Positions 33,929 to 44,514 of a DNA stretch of 64,000 nucleotides are shown one piece after another; within the stretch, counting starts at the first letter, position 1; each line of letters opens with the position of its first letter. The translations under genes were made by a program, and so were the position numbers. This DNA comes from Typhlomys cinereus (Eukaryota; Chordata; Mammalia; Rodentia; Platacanthomyidae). Below the pieces are notes generated by a model. The model was not told the DNA's origin. It ran no database searches and saw only the letters and a program-made list of their open reading frames with translations. Location: positions 62,001 to 126,000 of the forward strand of contig JALPQD010000241.1 of NCBI GenBank assembly GCA_023101885.1, written 5' to 3'.

Positions 33929-35049
33929 ATGGAATTTGCTGGGTAATGGATGTTATTAGAAACAATTATATTAAGTGATGTATCCTAGACACAGAAAATT
34001 AAGTGCTGTATGTACTCCCTAATAGGTGGCTCCTAGTACCAAATCCACCTAGAGACACTCAAGGATAAATCTCTGTAATACAGTAATTGCAAGGAATATG
34101 AATAGGAGGGATGTGGTAGGAGGGCCACACCAGAAACAAGGAGAGAGGGGACCATGTTACAGTTGAGAAAATAGGCCACCATCAAGGCTTGCAAATGAGT
34201 AATGAGACATCTGGTTAAGTTCACAGACTTCCATTCCTGATCATTTACAATTGATGGGGTATGATCTCACCAGAAGGGGAGGGCATATATTCTGGCAGAT
34301 AAAACGTAACCATTTTGCAAATGGGTGATTGACCCCTCCCTCACTGCGGTTTCCTACTTTTATTACATCTACCTTTGAATATACTCTTATAACAAGACCC
34401 TAGTTTAACAGCTTTTTATCTCTGGCCAGGGGGTCAGATCCAATACCCATCAGGATGGAGTGAAGGGCATTGCGGGAGCAGCAAAACTGGAAAAAAAGTC
34501 AACAAACCATAATCCAGAACATCAGAGACTCTATATCAACTACCTGGAACTAAGCCAGCCTAATCTCTCCCCATCCAGAAGCTCAGGGAAATTTGCGGAA
34601 GAGAGGGCGGTAAGATTGTAAGAGCACAAGGATGGGAGGAGCAATGATATGCAAGATACTCCACACAAGTTAGGGCCGAAGCAACCATAATTGGACTTTG
34701 CATGCCCTGTGAAATGTCCAACACACTATTGACCCCTCAAATTCTAGCATTTGCTAAAGGCACTAAGATCCTTGGAGGAAAGGGATTGACAGCCACAGTA
34801 GTGTTCCTATGCTTAAGGGGAACACAGGAAGGGGTTCTGGGAAATGCCACTGGGTCCTTGCACCTCATCGGAGAGGAGGACCCAGAGGAGAGTCTGGCAT
34901 GCACATTAAAAGATGCCCCTGGGATGGGAGGGAGAGGCACCAGGGGATAGGGAAGGAGGGGCGAGGGGAGGGGGCATAGGGCAGTGGGAGGTTGGAGGAA
35001 GGGAGGGGACCGGTGTACCTGTTAAAGTTGTATGAGTAGAAATAAAAAA

Positions 35050-35062
35050 AGAGAAAAATGAA
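35050..35062. repeat. TSD, right (L1 at 33.4-35.0 kb)
   Basis: Exact copy of 33357-33369. Confidence 0.9.
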
Positions 35063-35069
35063 AGTATTG

Positions 35070-35750
35070 TTATATCTCATTTCAAAGAATAAATTGGCAT
35101 CTGCAGAGAATGAGTAAGTAATGGGTCAAATACGAATTTTAGCAAGGGAAAGTTTTCAGTCAGAAGATGGGAAATGTACTAGAATTTCTAAATTTAGAAG
35201 CTGGGAAATAAATGTCTATGAACTTCACTTAGATGTGGAAAATAAACTGAACAGAAGAAAAAAGAAAATCACTAAAGAGATTAAGTAAAGGAGTAAAACT
35301 AAATTAGGAGTAAACTAAATTCTTTCAAATTCAAATAGCAACAGCACACGGTGCAAACATAACAGCAAGACTGCACATGAAGAAAACAAAAACCCAAGGT
35401 TAATAATAGAACCAAAAATAGCAAAAAGATTATGGAAATTAAGAGGTAATCATTTTGGAAAGAATGTAAAATACTTCATGACACTAAGCAGAAACCTGGA
35501 AAACAAAATAGTGTGAAGGAGACAGAGGAAAACAGGAGAAGGATAAATGGAAATCCAACACTGAAATCTAGGAAAACAAGTATCACAATAACATAGAGAG
35601 GTAGGACAGATTAAAAAGACAAGACATTGAGCCAGAATTCATAGAAAAAATGGTTTATCTTCTAGCAATATATAAATTATCAAAGTTTATCCAAGAAGAA
35701 ATAAAACTTTAATTCATTAATTACTACAAGCTGAAAAATTTTTATGTATC
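35070..35750 (+). mobile_element. Ancient L1M ORF2 fragment (pre-RT part)
   Basis: A-rich sequence with 'gattatggaaattaagagg' and 'atccaagaagaaataaaact' resembles the region between the endonuclease and RT domains of old L1 ORF2. It is probably the 5' part of the relic continuing at 36,780 and 37,930. Confidence 0.5.
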
Positions 35751-35784
35751 TGATACAGAAATCACAGCAAAATTCTGTCTCTTG

Positions 35785-35885
35785 TGGATGTGTTTATTTG
35801 TGTGCACATGTGTGCAGGTATATATATAGTGTGCTTATGTGGAGGCCAGGGAATAACCTCAAGTATCTTTTCTCAGGTAGCATCC
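35785..35885 (-). mobile_element. B4-type SINE fragment, reversed
   Basis: A TG-rich tail then 'tggaggccagggaataacct' and 'caagtatcttttctcagg' match the 3' part of a reversed B4. The head is missing. Confidence 0.5.
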
Positions 35886-35917
35886 ATTGTTTCTTTTGAA
35901 TATTTTATTATTCATTT

Positions 35918-36025
35918 GAAGGAAAGAGGGAATGTGAGGTGTGCACATGCCATTGCCCTTGTGAAAGTCAGAGAACAACTTTTAGAATTTAGTTCTCTCT
36001 TTCCACCACATAACACAATAAACCT
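35918..36025 (-). mobile_element. B3-type SINE fragment, reversed
   Basis: 'gtgcacatgccattgccctt', 'gaaagtcagagaacaacttt' and 'agttctctctttccaccac' are the complement of the B3 3' half. Confidence 0.6.
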
Positions 36026-36384
36026 GCCTGCTTTTTGAAGTCCTCAGCTCAGAGAGCACATTTACTTGTTTTCCTTTCTCTGTTTAGGAAAGCATTTTCT
36101 TATTAAAGCAAATAAATGTTGGATAAAAAAGCTAGGAATATTTTGTGAATAAATAAAAAATAATTAAAATATTAACTGAGAGACTTTCCAAGTATACTAT
36201 GAGCATTCCTCAAAGTAGCATTTCTTCCAGGAAATCAAATGAGGAAAGGCATTAGCTAATCCCTATTAAGCAAAAAGATTAAAACAGTAATTGAATTTAT
36301 CATTTCTAAACAACAAAGATTATTTTCATTAACAAATTATTAAAATCTTTTCATTTGAGCAGTTAGTTACAGGTGCCAAAGAGA

Positions 36385-36757
36385 TAATTGAAAACTGAGT
36401 CTTTGGGCAGATCTGTGAAGAATTAGTTATGCAAGCCTGAAGCAAGCTCATGGGAGATTATCTGACTGATCTGTAGAGACTCAACCTTAGTCCATGGTGG
36501 GCAAGGTCCTTCCCTTACAGATGGACAAAATAGAGCTCATTCAGTATTTTGACAAACTGGCAAGTGACAAAGTATGACCCTTTTTGTGAATATGGAGTGG
36601 CCAGTTCCTCAGTCCTAATTTTGGTGTGAATTCTGTTGCTATGCTGATAATCTCTCACCAGAAACTATAAGCCGAGAATAAATTATTTATTTCTCCAACT
36701 TGTTTTGTGTTATATGTTCCATATCAGCAACAGAAGAGTAACTGGAACAGCTGTACT
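36385..36757 (+). mobile_element. Rodent interspersed repeat, RMER1-type candidate
   Basis: 'gggcagatctgtgaagaatt', 'tccatggtgggcaaggtcct', 'ccagaaactataagccgaga', AATAAA and the end 'ttccatatcagcaacagaag' follow the order of the family also seen reversed at 9.9 kb and truncated at 51.8 kb. Family name uncertain. Confidence 0.5.
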
Positions 36758-36779
36758 ACTGAGCATCTTCTTGGACAGT

Positions 36780-37130
36780 AGAGAAATAAAATAACAAACA
36801 AAATTGAAGCAATACAAAAATTAGAAAAGTAGTGGTGTACATTTCTCTTTTAGATAAAATTATTTATGTCCAGGAAACCATTCAGTTAGAAAGGTGTTTT
36901 AATGCATGATATATAAAATTTAAAAAGTATGATATGAAGATGCATACCTTGCATTCAAAGTAAACCCAAATTATATTCACAGTGACAAAAATAAAAACAA
37001 TAACATCGGTATTATTAGGAATAAATAGCAAGAAAGTAATAAACATTAAAAAATAAAATTCCTACACAATCATTTCAAAGAATATAGCTCAAAATCTAAA
37101 TAAGGATGGATTAAAGAGAAGGCTTTAAAT
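36780..37130 (+). mobile_element. Ancient L1M ORF2 fragment (post-RT part)
   Basis: 'ttatattcacagtgacaaaa', 'ttattaggaataaatagc' resembles 'ttcacaatagctacaaaa ... cctaggaataaattta' of old L1 ORF2. Degraded. Confidence 0.5.
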
Positions 37131-37328
37131 GCCACTTGGTCCAAATGTGTGAGAACAGGATCCCCTGAATCAGAACTTGGGACATGAAGACAGAGCATGA
37201 ATCCCAAAGACAAGCTGGCTATCTATCTTAGGTGAGTGGAAAACTCTAGTTACAATGAGAAACCATGATTTAATGACAAAAGTAGAGAATGATGAAAGAC
37301 ACCAAACATCACCTTTGGACCTCCACAT

Positions 37329-37329
<1 letters not shown>

Positions 37330-37362
<33 letters not shown>
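37330..37362. repeat. (CA)n microsatellite
   Basis: CA run of about 33 nt followed by TG-rich sequence. Confidence 0.9.
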
Positions 37363-37366
<4 letters not shown>

Positions 37367-37659
37367 GTGTATGTGTACCTGCACACACATACATGCCTCA
37401 CCATGCAAGCATATCTACACATATATGCATACTTCTCCTTACACAAATCTGAACAAAGACATAGAGTGATTGATAAAATTCATGAAAATGCCAACTATTT
37501 TCTAAGTAATGTTTTTAATGTAATTCTAAATATAACTTCAAAATATCTTTATTTTTGAATGGATATTATTGCTTGCCATAGAGTTTATGATGGAGAAAAA
37601 AGCTAAAAAAGATATTTTAAAAAAGAGGAAGGGAGTTGGCTTACATACCAGATGATTCA

Positions 37660-37862
37660 AAATATCAGGAGCTGGTGAGATTATTAAGTAGATCAAAACT
37701 CTAGAATGCAAACCTGACACCTGAATTTGAACCCCAGAACTCATGTAGACCTGGAAAGAAGGAATCAACTGCACAAACGTGTCTTAGACCATCACGTGCA
37801 TGACATGGTACCCCTGTGCCCTCTATATGCACATACATACACATGTATCATACACACATACA
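37660..37862 (+). mobile_element. B3 SINE
   Basis: A degenerate head ('ggagctggtgagattattaa') is followed by a B-box-like 'gaatttgaaccccagaactc', 'agaaggaatcaactgcac' and a CA-rich tail. No clear TSD. Confidence 0.65.
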
Positions 37863-37929
37863 CACTAATGATAATAGATTGAAATGTAAACATCCTTTGA
37901 GTTCATTCATCACAGTGTTAGCTTTTAAA

Positions 37930-38960
37930 CACATAGATTACTGAAATGCAATAGAAAATACAGAACTATACCTGAGGAGAAAAGGGAATTTGATATACAA
38001 GACATAATATCTGAGTCACAAGGAGGGCATAAATAATTTATAAATGGTAGTGGCATAATTGACTATCTCTACAGAAGAAGTACAGTTAATCATTATCCTA
38101 CCAAAACACACAAAAATGCTAGAAGGGTCAAAGATTAAATAAAAAATTAATAAACTGAAGAACGGAAAAGAGAATATTTAGGGCACTTTATTTATTATTT
38201 AAGGCCAGAATACAGCAAAAACATGGTGTTTACAGACCATGCAAATATTCAAAACCTATATATGTGAAAAGATGCATGAAATGAATAAGAAAACATAGTG
38301 GATCTAGGCAAAGATTAATTTGAATGATATACATTAATATCCATTTTATATAAAATACACTTTCAAATATCCCAATTGAAAAAAAAATAATGCCCAGTAT
38401 GAAGAATGAATGCAACAAAATGCAATTCCAAACAGCTAGCAAACATGGAGACACTCACCCTCACCAATCATCAGGGAATGCAAATTAGAGCAATGAGATA
38501 TCACTTTATGTCCTTCAGATTGGCAAACATCAAGCAGAGCAATAACACCTATTGTTGGAAGAATACAGAGGAAAAGGGTACTTTAATACATTGCTGGCTT
38601 GAAATGTGCAGTATTATAGCCTTTTTTTTTTTTTTGGAAAGCAATCTGGCAATACCTATTAACTTAAAAACATCCCTTGACCCAGACATTCCACTTAGGG
38701 AACTCATCCTAGAGAAACAAATGCATCGGTAGGTAAGGATGTGAGGGCAGGAACGCTTATTGCATCACTTGTTTTTCAAAAAAACTGGAAGCTAAATGGT
38801 TCTGATTAGTATAGGAATAGTGCAGTATTGTCAATATTGCAAATCATTGTGCAATTCATTATTATGTCACTTGGAGCAATTTCCATGATGCATTGCTATA
38901 TAGAAAAGTCAGGTTGCAAAAAGAGGAATTAATCTGATCTCATTCTAAAATGAAATATGT
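37930..38960 (+). mobile_element. Ancient L1M (MC-like) ORF2 3' part
   Basis: The best preserved blocks are 'catcagggaatgcaaattag', 'atgagatatcactttatg', 'cagattggcaaacatcaag', 'tacattgctggcttg', 'ggaaagcaatctggcaatac', 'ttgacccagacattccactt' and 'gaactcatcctagagaaac'. This is the ORF2 C-terminal region of an ancient mammalian L1. Together with 35.07-35.75 and 36.78-37.13 kb the order is collinear, so one old L1 cut by later SINEs is likely. Confidence 0.75.
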
Positions 38961-38999
38961 ATGCATTCAGATATGCACATGTATATATCTGCACATCTA

Positions 39000-39130
39000 T
39001 GAATCTATTGGTTATCTATCATCTATCTATCTTATCTCCCTCACTATCTATCTGCTACCATGTATCTATCTACTGAACCATTATATATTTATCATCTATT
39101 CTTTATCATCTATCAATTTATCATCTCTCA
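39000..39130. repeat. Degenerate (ATCT)n tract
   Basis: Interrupted ATCT/TATC tetranucleotides over about 130 nt. Confidence 0.8.
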
Positions 39131-41270
39131 TAGTTTGGAAAAATTGATATGATTATTATTCAAGACAGCTACTGAAATGAATCCCATGAGAGCAATGATT
39201 TGGAAAGGGAAGGGAGAGGGACATAGCAAGAAAGGATGTCAACTACAAATTGAACCAACAAGTAACTTGATCTCATCTGTGACAGCCCCAAATTATCTCC
39301 TTTTAGGGAGCTCTCATACCTTGTTCAATTTCATCCAGAAGTGTATATACCAATGATTTGTTTTTAACCAACAGAAGGTGCCAAAGTGTTGGCATGTCAC
39401 ATGTAACTTGTCATTTCTGTCTTCCTCAGTGAACATTTCTGTTGACTCCCCTTTATAAACTGTAATGAAGGATGTTGCTGCTGCAACATCAAGGAACTGA
39501 GGGCAGCTTATGTAATGGCAAACTGGAAGACATACCCTGCCAGGAACTAGAAGACTATGGGGGTGAAGCCTTCCTTGAATTAGCCTTCAAAGGAGACCAC
39601 AACCTGGCTAACAACTTCATGGTTGAATTTCAGGGTACCTGCATAAGGTGTTCTGGACAAGTTGAGAGATAATACACAAGTGTGATGAAAAGCAATGGCA
39701 TATGAAGCAGGGGAATACCACATACAATTGTCCATGTAAAATCTGCATCTTTATTTGAGATGTGACAAGCTAATCTCAATTACTCTTTTCTAAAAAATAG
39801 CACTTATTCTGAAACACATTATCTTATGGAAATCTCATTAGAACCTGTAATAGGTAAGTATAATTCTCCCTTTGCAAGAGGGAACCTGAGATTTAGTAGC
39901 TTCTATAAGCCAGATAGTTCACTAGTGCTTGGGTAAGGAGAGGCAAAAACTAAGGTGCTTGACACAAAGTCTTATTTTATGTATATCTGTGGTTTCTCCT
40001 CATTCACACCATTGGAACTTCCAATGGGCAAACAAATGTGCCCTGTCTGTGACCCACTAGTCAGCTTCTATATACTTCTAATATTTTGTGCTCTTAAAGA
40101 CCAAAGGTACTTGTCTTCAGTCCACAAAAAGTCTAATTTGGCCTGAGTAAAGCAGTATCTACACTTAGGACAGCTCAGAGGGTGACATGTTGCACTCAGG
40201 ATTGAAGCTGATGAAACAAAATGTAGAAATGAGACAGTGTGACATGAAAGGTGTCAGTTTTTTTTGGGGAAAATACGAGTTAAGTGTTTTTAACAAGAAC
40301 CCAAGAAGCTCTTAAACAATATTTTTTGGGTAGTCAAAGGTCAGAATGCTGAATTGAAATTTGAGAAATGTGTGTTGACTATTCATAAAACTTGATATGT
40401 TAGTTTTCATTGCTGACAATATAAATACACTTGGATTTAGGAACCTAAGCTCAATGAATATTGAACATATTATTGCTGCATTCCAAATAAAAATAGTAAC
40501 ACCCTATGTTCCTCCCATTTATTTCCACACATTCATTTGTTTCTGAAATGTATTTGGCATTGTGTTTCTATCTTTATACTCATAAATCTCTCAGTGTGAT
40601 TCAAACATAATGAAAATATGTGGGAACAAAAATTCCAATGATCATTTTAGATATTCTCTAACCATGAACAGTAAGGGTCAAAATATTTATCAATATTAGA
40701 AAAAACAAAATCTGAAACAAATCTGATAGATATGATTTTCTCCGAAAAAAAATTTAAGCAGTAGAGACTTTCATAAATATTAAAACATTTCTAAAAAATG
40801 ATATCACTTCTGGATGAAATTTAGAAGAGGAGGTTGTAGGATTAAGGGTATTATGAAACTGATAATAATATTGATAATCATGATAATAACAGAGTCACAC
40901 ACATGCACACTGTGAACAGTATGTTCATAGATGATATCTCACTGAGCTGTCGTGACATCTGTTGCTCATTCCAATTTCAGAACTACAAAATGTAGAGGCA
41001 AACAATGGGTTACAGTTCTACTACATAAAGGAAGTAGAATTGGAAGTAGATATGATTTCAGTAAACTTCATGAGGAGACTGGTTTACTTCCTGGAAGACA
41101 TTCCCAGGTTAATCTAGCAATTCATTTTTTCTTTAATCTATACCTAGTTCATCTTTCAAATTATGCAGGGAAATCTTGTTTCAGTTGTTAAGCCTGCTTA
41201 TTTCTAAAACACATTATAATCCATATATTCAATATATAGTGTAATGGACTTCAAAAGTATATGATCTACT
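39131..41270. other. Mostly unique non-coding DNA
   Basis: No gene recognised. MIR-like traces occur at 39,815-39,935 (listed) and weakly near 40,925-41,120. Confidence 0.5.
39815..39935 (-). mobile_element. MIR fragment
   Basis: 'aatctcattagaacctgtaa', 'taggtaagtataattctccc' and 'agggaacctgagatttagta' follow the MIR order in reverse orientation. Confidence 0.55.
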
Positions 41271-41274
41271 TTTA

Positions 41275-41400
41275 GTATAACCCCAAGGTCCCCTCCCCAA
41301 CTCTTCCCTTTTCCCTTTTGTTCCCCTAGACACTTTCACTTCTAGCTTTTAAACACCTGTTGTATTTTTTCTTATGTAAGAATTTTATTTGGCTCTTAAA
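41275..41400 (-). mobile_element. Possible old L1 (Lx-like) 3' UTR piece
   Basis: 'ccccaaggtcccctcccc' and 'gacactttcacttctagctt' recall the C/T-rich complement of an older rodent L1 3' UTR. Short and uncertain. Confidence 0.3.
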
Positions 41401-41879
41401 GTACATTCTTGACTCTTCTGCTGTGTTGGCTCCTCCTAGTTCCCTTTTTGCCAAAATCACCTTTAATATTTAAATTCAGATGGGGTGCTCTAGGAAAAAG
41501 TCATGTAGAGACTTTACCTTCTAGCCTTGCTTCCCCCCTGCAGGAAGAGTCAACTCTCTTTGCTTCTGCTGACTTTCAGCTATGGTATTCTCTTTACCTA
41601 GGTGAGATGAATATGACCCTTACCTGTTTCTTGCTGCATTCTCCCATGTGGTGAGCAAGAACTTGTGGGGAACAAATAGGAGACTGTGAATTTCTAAAAC
41701 CATGATAAGTATTAAGCTGCTTTATCTACTTAAAGTTTACATTTTATGGAATAAAAATAAATATAAGCTTCAAAGACATATAATATATTTCAAATCCATC
41801 TTTCTTTTTAAATGGTTTTTAAATGCACACAGTGTTGTAAGATAATAAATTTCCCTATTTCTTATTGCCTATAGCATTT

Positions 41880-41880
<1 letters not shown>

Positions 41881-41922
<42 letters not shown>

Positions 41923-41963
41923 CTCGCTCCCTCTCCCTCCCTGTGTGCCTGTGTGCCTGTGTG

Positions 41964-42016
<53 letters not shown>
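41881..42016. repeat. (CT)20 and (TG)n compound microsatellite
   Basis: A (CT)20 run at 41,881-41,920 is followed by a spacer and a (TG)n run at about 41,966-42,016. The TG run could adopt Z-form and the CT run a triplex. Confidence 0.95.
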
Positions 42017-42017
<1 letters not shown>

Positions 42018-42051
42018 GGCCATGTTTTAGAATGAAAAGAGCCATTTGTAT

Positions 42052-42178
42052 GTTTGCTGGATAGCTTATCAAGTAAGGCACCTGTTTACAAACCTGGTGA
42101 TCTGTGTCTATCCAGAAGCCAAGGTACTAAAAGGAGAGAGCTGTTATCTAAGAGTTGTCCTCTGACCTCTATCTGTGT

Positions 42179-42219
<41 letters not shown>

Positions 42220-42241
42220 AATAAATAATACATAAACACAT
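42052..42241 (+). mobile_element. B3 SINE
   Basis: Head 'tggatagcttatcaagtaag', body 'gagagagctgttatctaaga' and 'tgtcctctgacctctatctg', a (CT)n tail (about 42,184-42,216) and AAATAAATAATA end. Confidence 0.7.
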
Positions 42242-43613
42242 AGATATAACTACTAAGTACTTCCCACTCTCAGTCTATGACTTAATCTCCCAAGTTTTAT
42301 AGGAAATTTATTGATATGATATGATATGCCTTTGGTTTAAACTAAGAAGATGAATTCCTTCTTTTTCAAATTAAATATATGCATCTATCCCCTGTGTCTT
42401 AAACCGTATCACTTTCAATATTAATATTTCACTGTGAAATCCATAAAAATAATTGACATTTTGGAAACAGTAATTATGGTCTGTTAATAAAATCTCAGAA
42501 GACTAGAATTAGGAGGCAGATCGTGAAATCAAAAGAGGTAATTTAAGAATGAATGAGATGACATACTGTATTTCTTTCCACAATAGGTAGCAAAGCTACA
42601 AAGCTGCTCTTCTAAATGGCATTTTAGTCTAGTTAATAACTTGTTAGGCATCTTAGGATATAATTGTTGTGAATGAATATCTTTATTAAATTATAATATT
42701 TCTTGAGACTGATTTTGTGCTAGACAGAAAATACAGTGATAAGTAGCCTGCCCATGCTTCTGCTATTATTATGTAAGAAATACTTAATGGCAGATGACAG
42801 GAACCACATTACCCCAAGGACCAAGCATTGCATAGAATACTAGGGAAAAGTATCTCAGTAGCCTTATGGGTGAAAAGAAGATGCTGATTCTGGTTGTGCT
42901 TACATTGAGCTTGTTGAAATCCTCCCATGTGGGGCCATCCAGTTCTCAAGTCTGAAGTTTAGAAGAGAGAACCCTGGATTGGAGATCATGATTGGGGGTG
43001 CCATGTGAATGCTAATTTATTTCACTACCAGGTTTAGCTCTCATTTTCTTACTAATATGTGAGCAAGTTTACAAAATCCACAAAAGTGCCAAAGTATAAC
43101 AGTGAGAAGTCAATGTTTCTTCAATTCCTATAGCTTAGACAATTACTGTTACTGACATAGCAGTGTATAACCTGTTAGTCATATAACTCTCCAGAGACTA
43201 ACAAGAGTGTATTATCACTTTATACAAATATTGTATTATTTGAACTCTTCTGAATATTAAACTTTGACTTAGTAATATATTTTGATAATTCTGTATTGGT
43301 ACATATATTTCTTTCTTATCTTGTTCAATTGTGTGATTGTACAGATGTTTTGTTAAGTGATTTTTTACATATCATTTTATTATGTAGTTTGTCACCTGAA
43401 ACAATATCCAAACTAAAATATTTGGTGAACAAAATAGTCACCTTCAAATCTGAAAATTGAAAATATATTTTATGCATTTTTAGAGTATAAATACAAGTTT
43501 AAGAATGCATTGTATTTTTTGAATAGTTGTATGGCCAGGATTTACTGCCTATACTGAAATGACTGACAATAAAAGTTTTAAGTTGATAGATTAATGATCA
43601 TGAATTTTTTTAA
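42242..43613. other. Unique non-coding DNA, AT-rich
   Basis: No gene or clear repeat. A weak L2- or MIR-like trace may lie near 42,690-42,760. Confidence 0.5.
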
Positions 43614-43925
43614 TTGAGATCCTTGGAGGCAAGAGATTGACAGCCACAGTAGTGTTCCTATGCTTAAGGGGAACACAGGAAAGGGTTCTGGGCAATGCCA
43701 CTGGTCCTTGCACCTCATCGGAGAGGAAGGCCCAAAGGAGAGTCTGGCATGCAGATGAAAGGATGCTCCGGGGATGGGAGGGGGAGGCATTGGGGGATGG
43801 GTAGGGAGGATGGAGAGGGAGGGGGGAGGGAAGGGGGTCATAGGGCGGTGGGAGGCTGGAGGGAGGAGGGGACCTGTGTACCTGTTAAAATTGTATGAAT
43901 AGAAATAAAAAAATTAAAAAATACA
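43614..43925 (+). mobile_element. 5'-truncated L1 3' UTR
   Basis: Nearly identical by eye to 34,765-35,045: 'gacagccacagtagtgttcc', 'aaggggaacacagga', 'gagagtctggcatgcag', the polypurine tract (43,765-43,870) and 'gacctgtgtacctgtta' before the A-rich end. It is about 310 bp and of the young lineage. Confidence 0.9.
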
Positions 43926-43934
43926 TATATAAAA

Positions 43935-44512
43935 ATCACAAAACCCATAAAATGACAGGAATCAGTAAATATTTCTCAATTATACTCTTAAATGTCAATA
44001 AACTAAAGTCCCTTACCAGGAGACATAAACTACAAACTTGAATTAAGAAATACAACCCTTCAATTTGCTGACTTCAAGAAACACATCTCACTGAAAAACA
44101 GACACGATCACAGGACAAAAGGCCAGTGAAACATATTCAAAGCTCATGGAACAAGGAAACAATCAGGAGTAGCAATTCTGATGTCTAACAGACTTCAAAC
44201 CCAAACAAATCATAAGAGACACAAAAGTATACCACATACTCATCAAAGAAACAATCCATCAAGTAGACTTCACAATTGTAAACAGATTCACACTTATTAT
44301 AGGTTCACCCACAATCATTAAACAAACACTGTATGTCTAAAACAACAAATCAACCCAAACACAATAATTAGAGAGGATTTCAGCTCTTCATTCTTATGAA
44401 TAGCTACATCAACAGTCCAAAAACTGAACAGTGGCACACTGAACTAAATTGAACCATAAACCAAATGGATCTCACCGACCTCTACCAAATTTTATATTCT
44501 AAGACCATGAGT
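43935..44512 (+). pseudogene. L1 ORF2 endonuclease-domain relic (Lx-like)
   Basis: Translated in pieces, this resembles the N-terminal endonuclease domain of L1 ORF2, which nicks target DNA. Recognisable blocks are a degenerate N-terminal strand, 'CCLQETHL'-like coding (about 44,056-44,100) carrying the catalytic Glu, then segments for the 'GVAIL.SD' and 'KVDF' strands, ending near 'NQMDLTDLY' at 44,460-44,490. Stops interrupt every frame, and no RT domain follows on this strand. It is older than the flanking young L1 pieces. It was probably cut by the L1 inserted next to it. Confidence 0.65.
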
Positions 44513-44514
44513 GA

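Larger units (their letters stand above)
33372..34038 (+). pseudogene. L1 ORF2 C-terminal fragment, SINE-split
   Basis: The first part is open to about 33,598 and encodes the ORF2 tail: [16 protein letters not shown] followed by [17 protein letters not shown] and VDEWIGKL. A TGA at about 33,597-33,599 then ends the frame. The 266-bp SINE is inserted about 50 bp downstream, within the segment for the YYSAIKNDE block. After the SINE the tail continues ('ctccctaataggtggctcc') to the usual ORF2 stop near 34,035. No catalytic domain remains. In L1, this C-terminal segment lies just past the cysteine motif and aids RNA binding. Confidence 0.8.
33370..35049 (+). mobile_element. Young 5'-truncated L1 containing a SINE
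   Basis: The element starts in the ORF2 C-terminal region, runs through the stop codon near 34,035, the 3' UTR, a polypurine tract (34,925-35,010) and an A-rich end. An exact 13-bp TSD flanks it. A younger SINE (33,648-33,913 plus its own TSD) interrupts ORF2. Sequence is close to the 53-57 kb L1 copies, so it belongs to the same recent lineage. Confidence 0.9.

Noticed and set aside
37289..37558. His/Thr-rich open frames
   Set aside because: Translations of the CA microsatellite.
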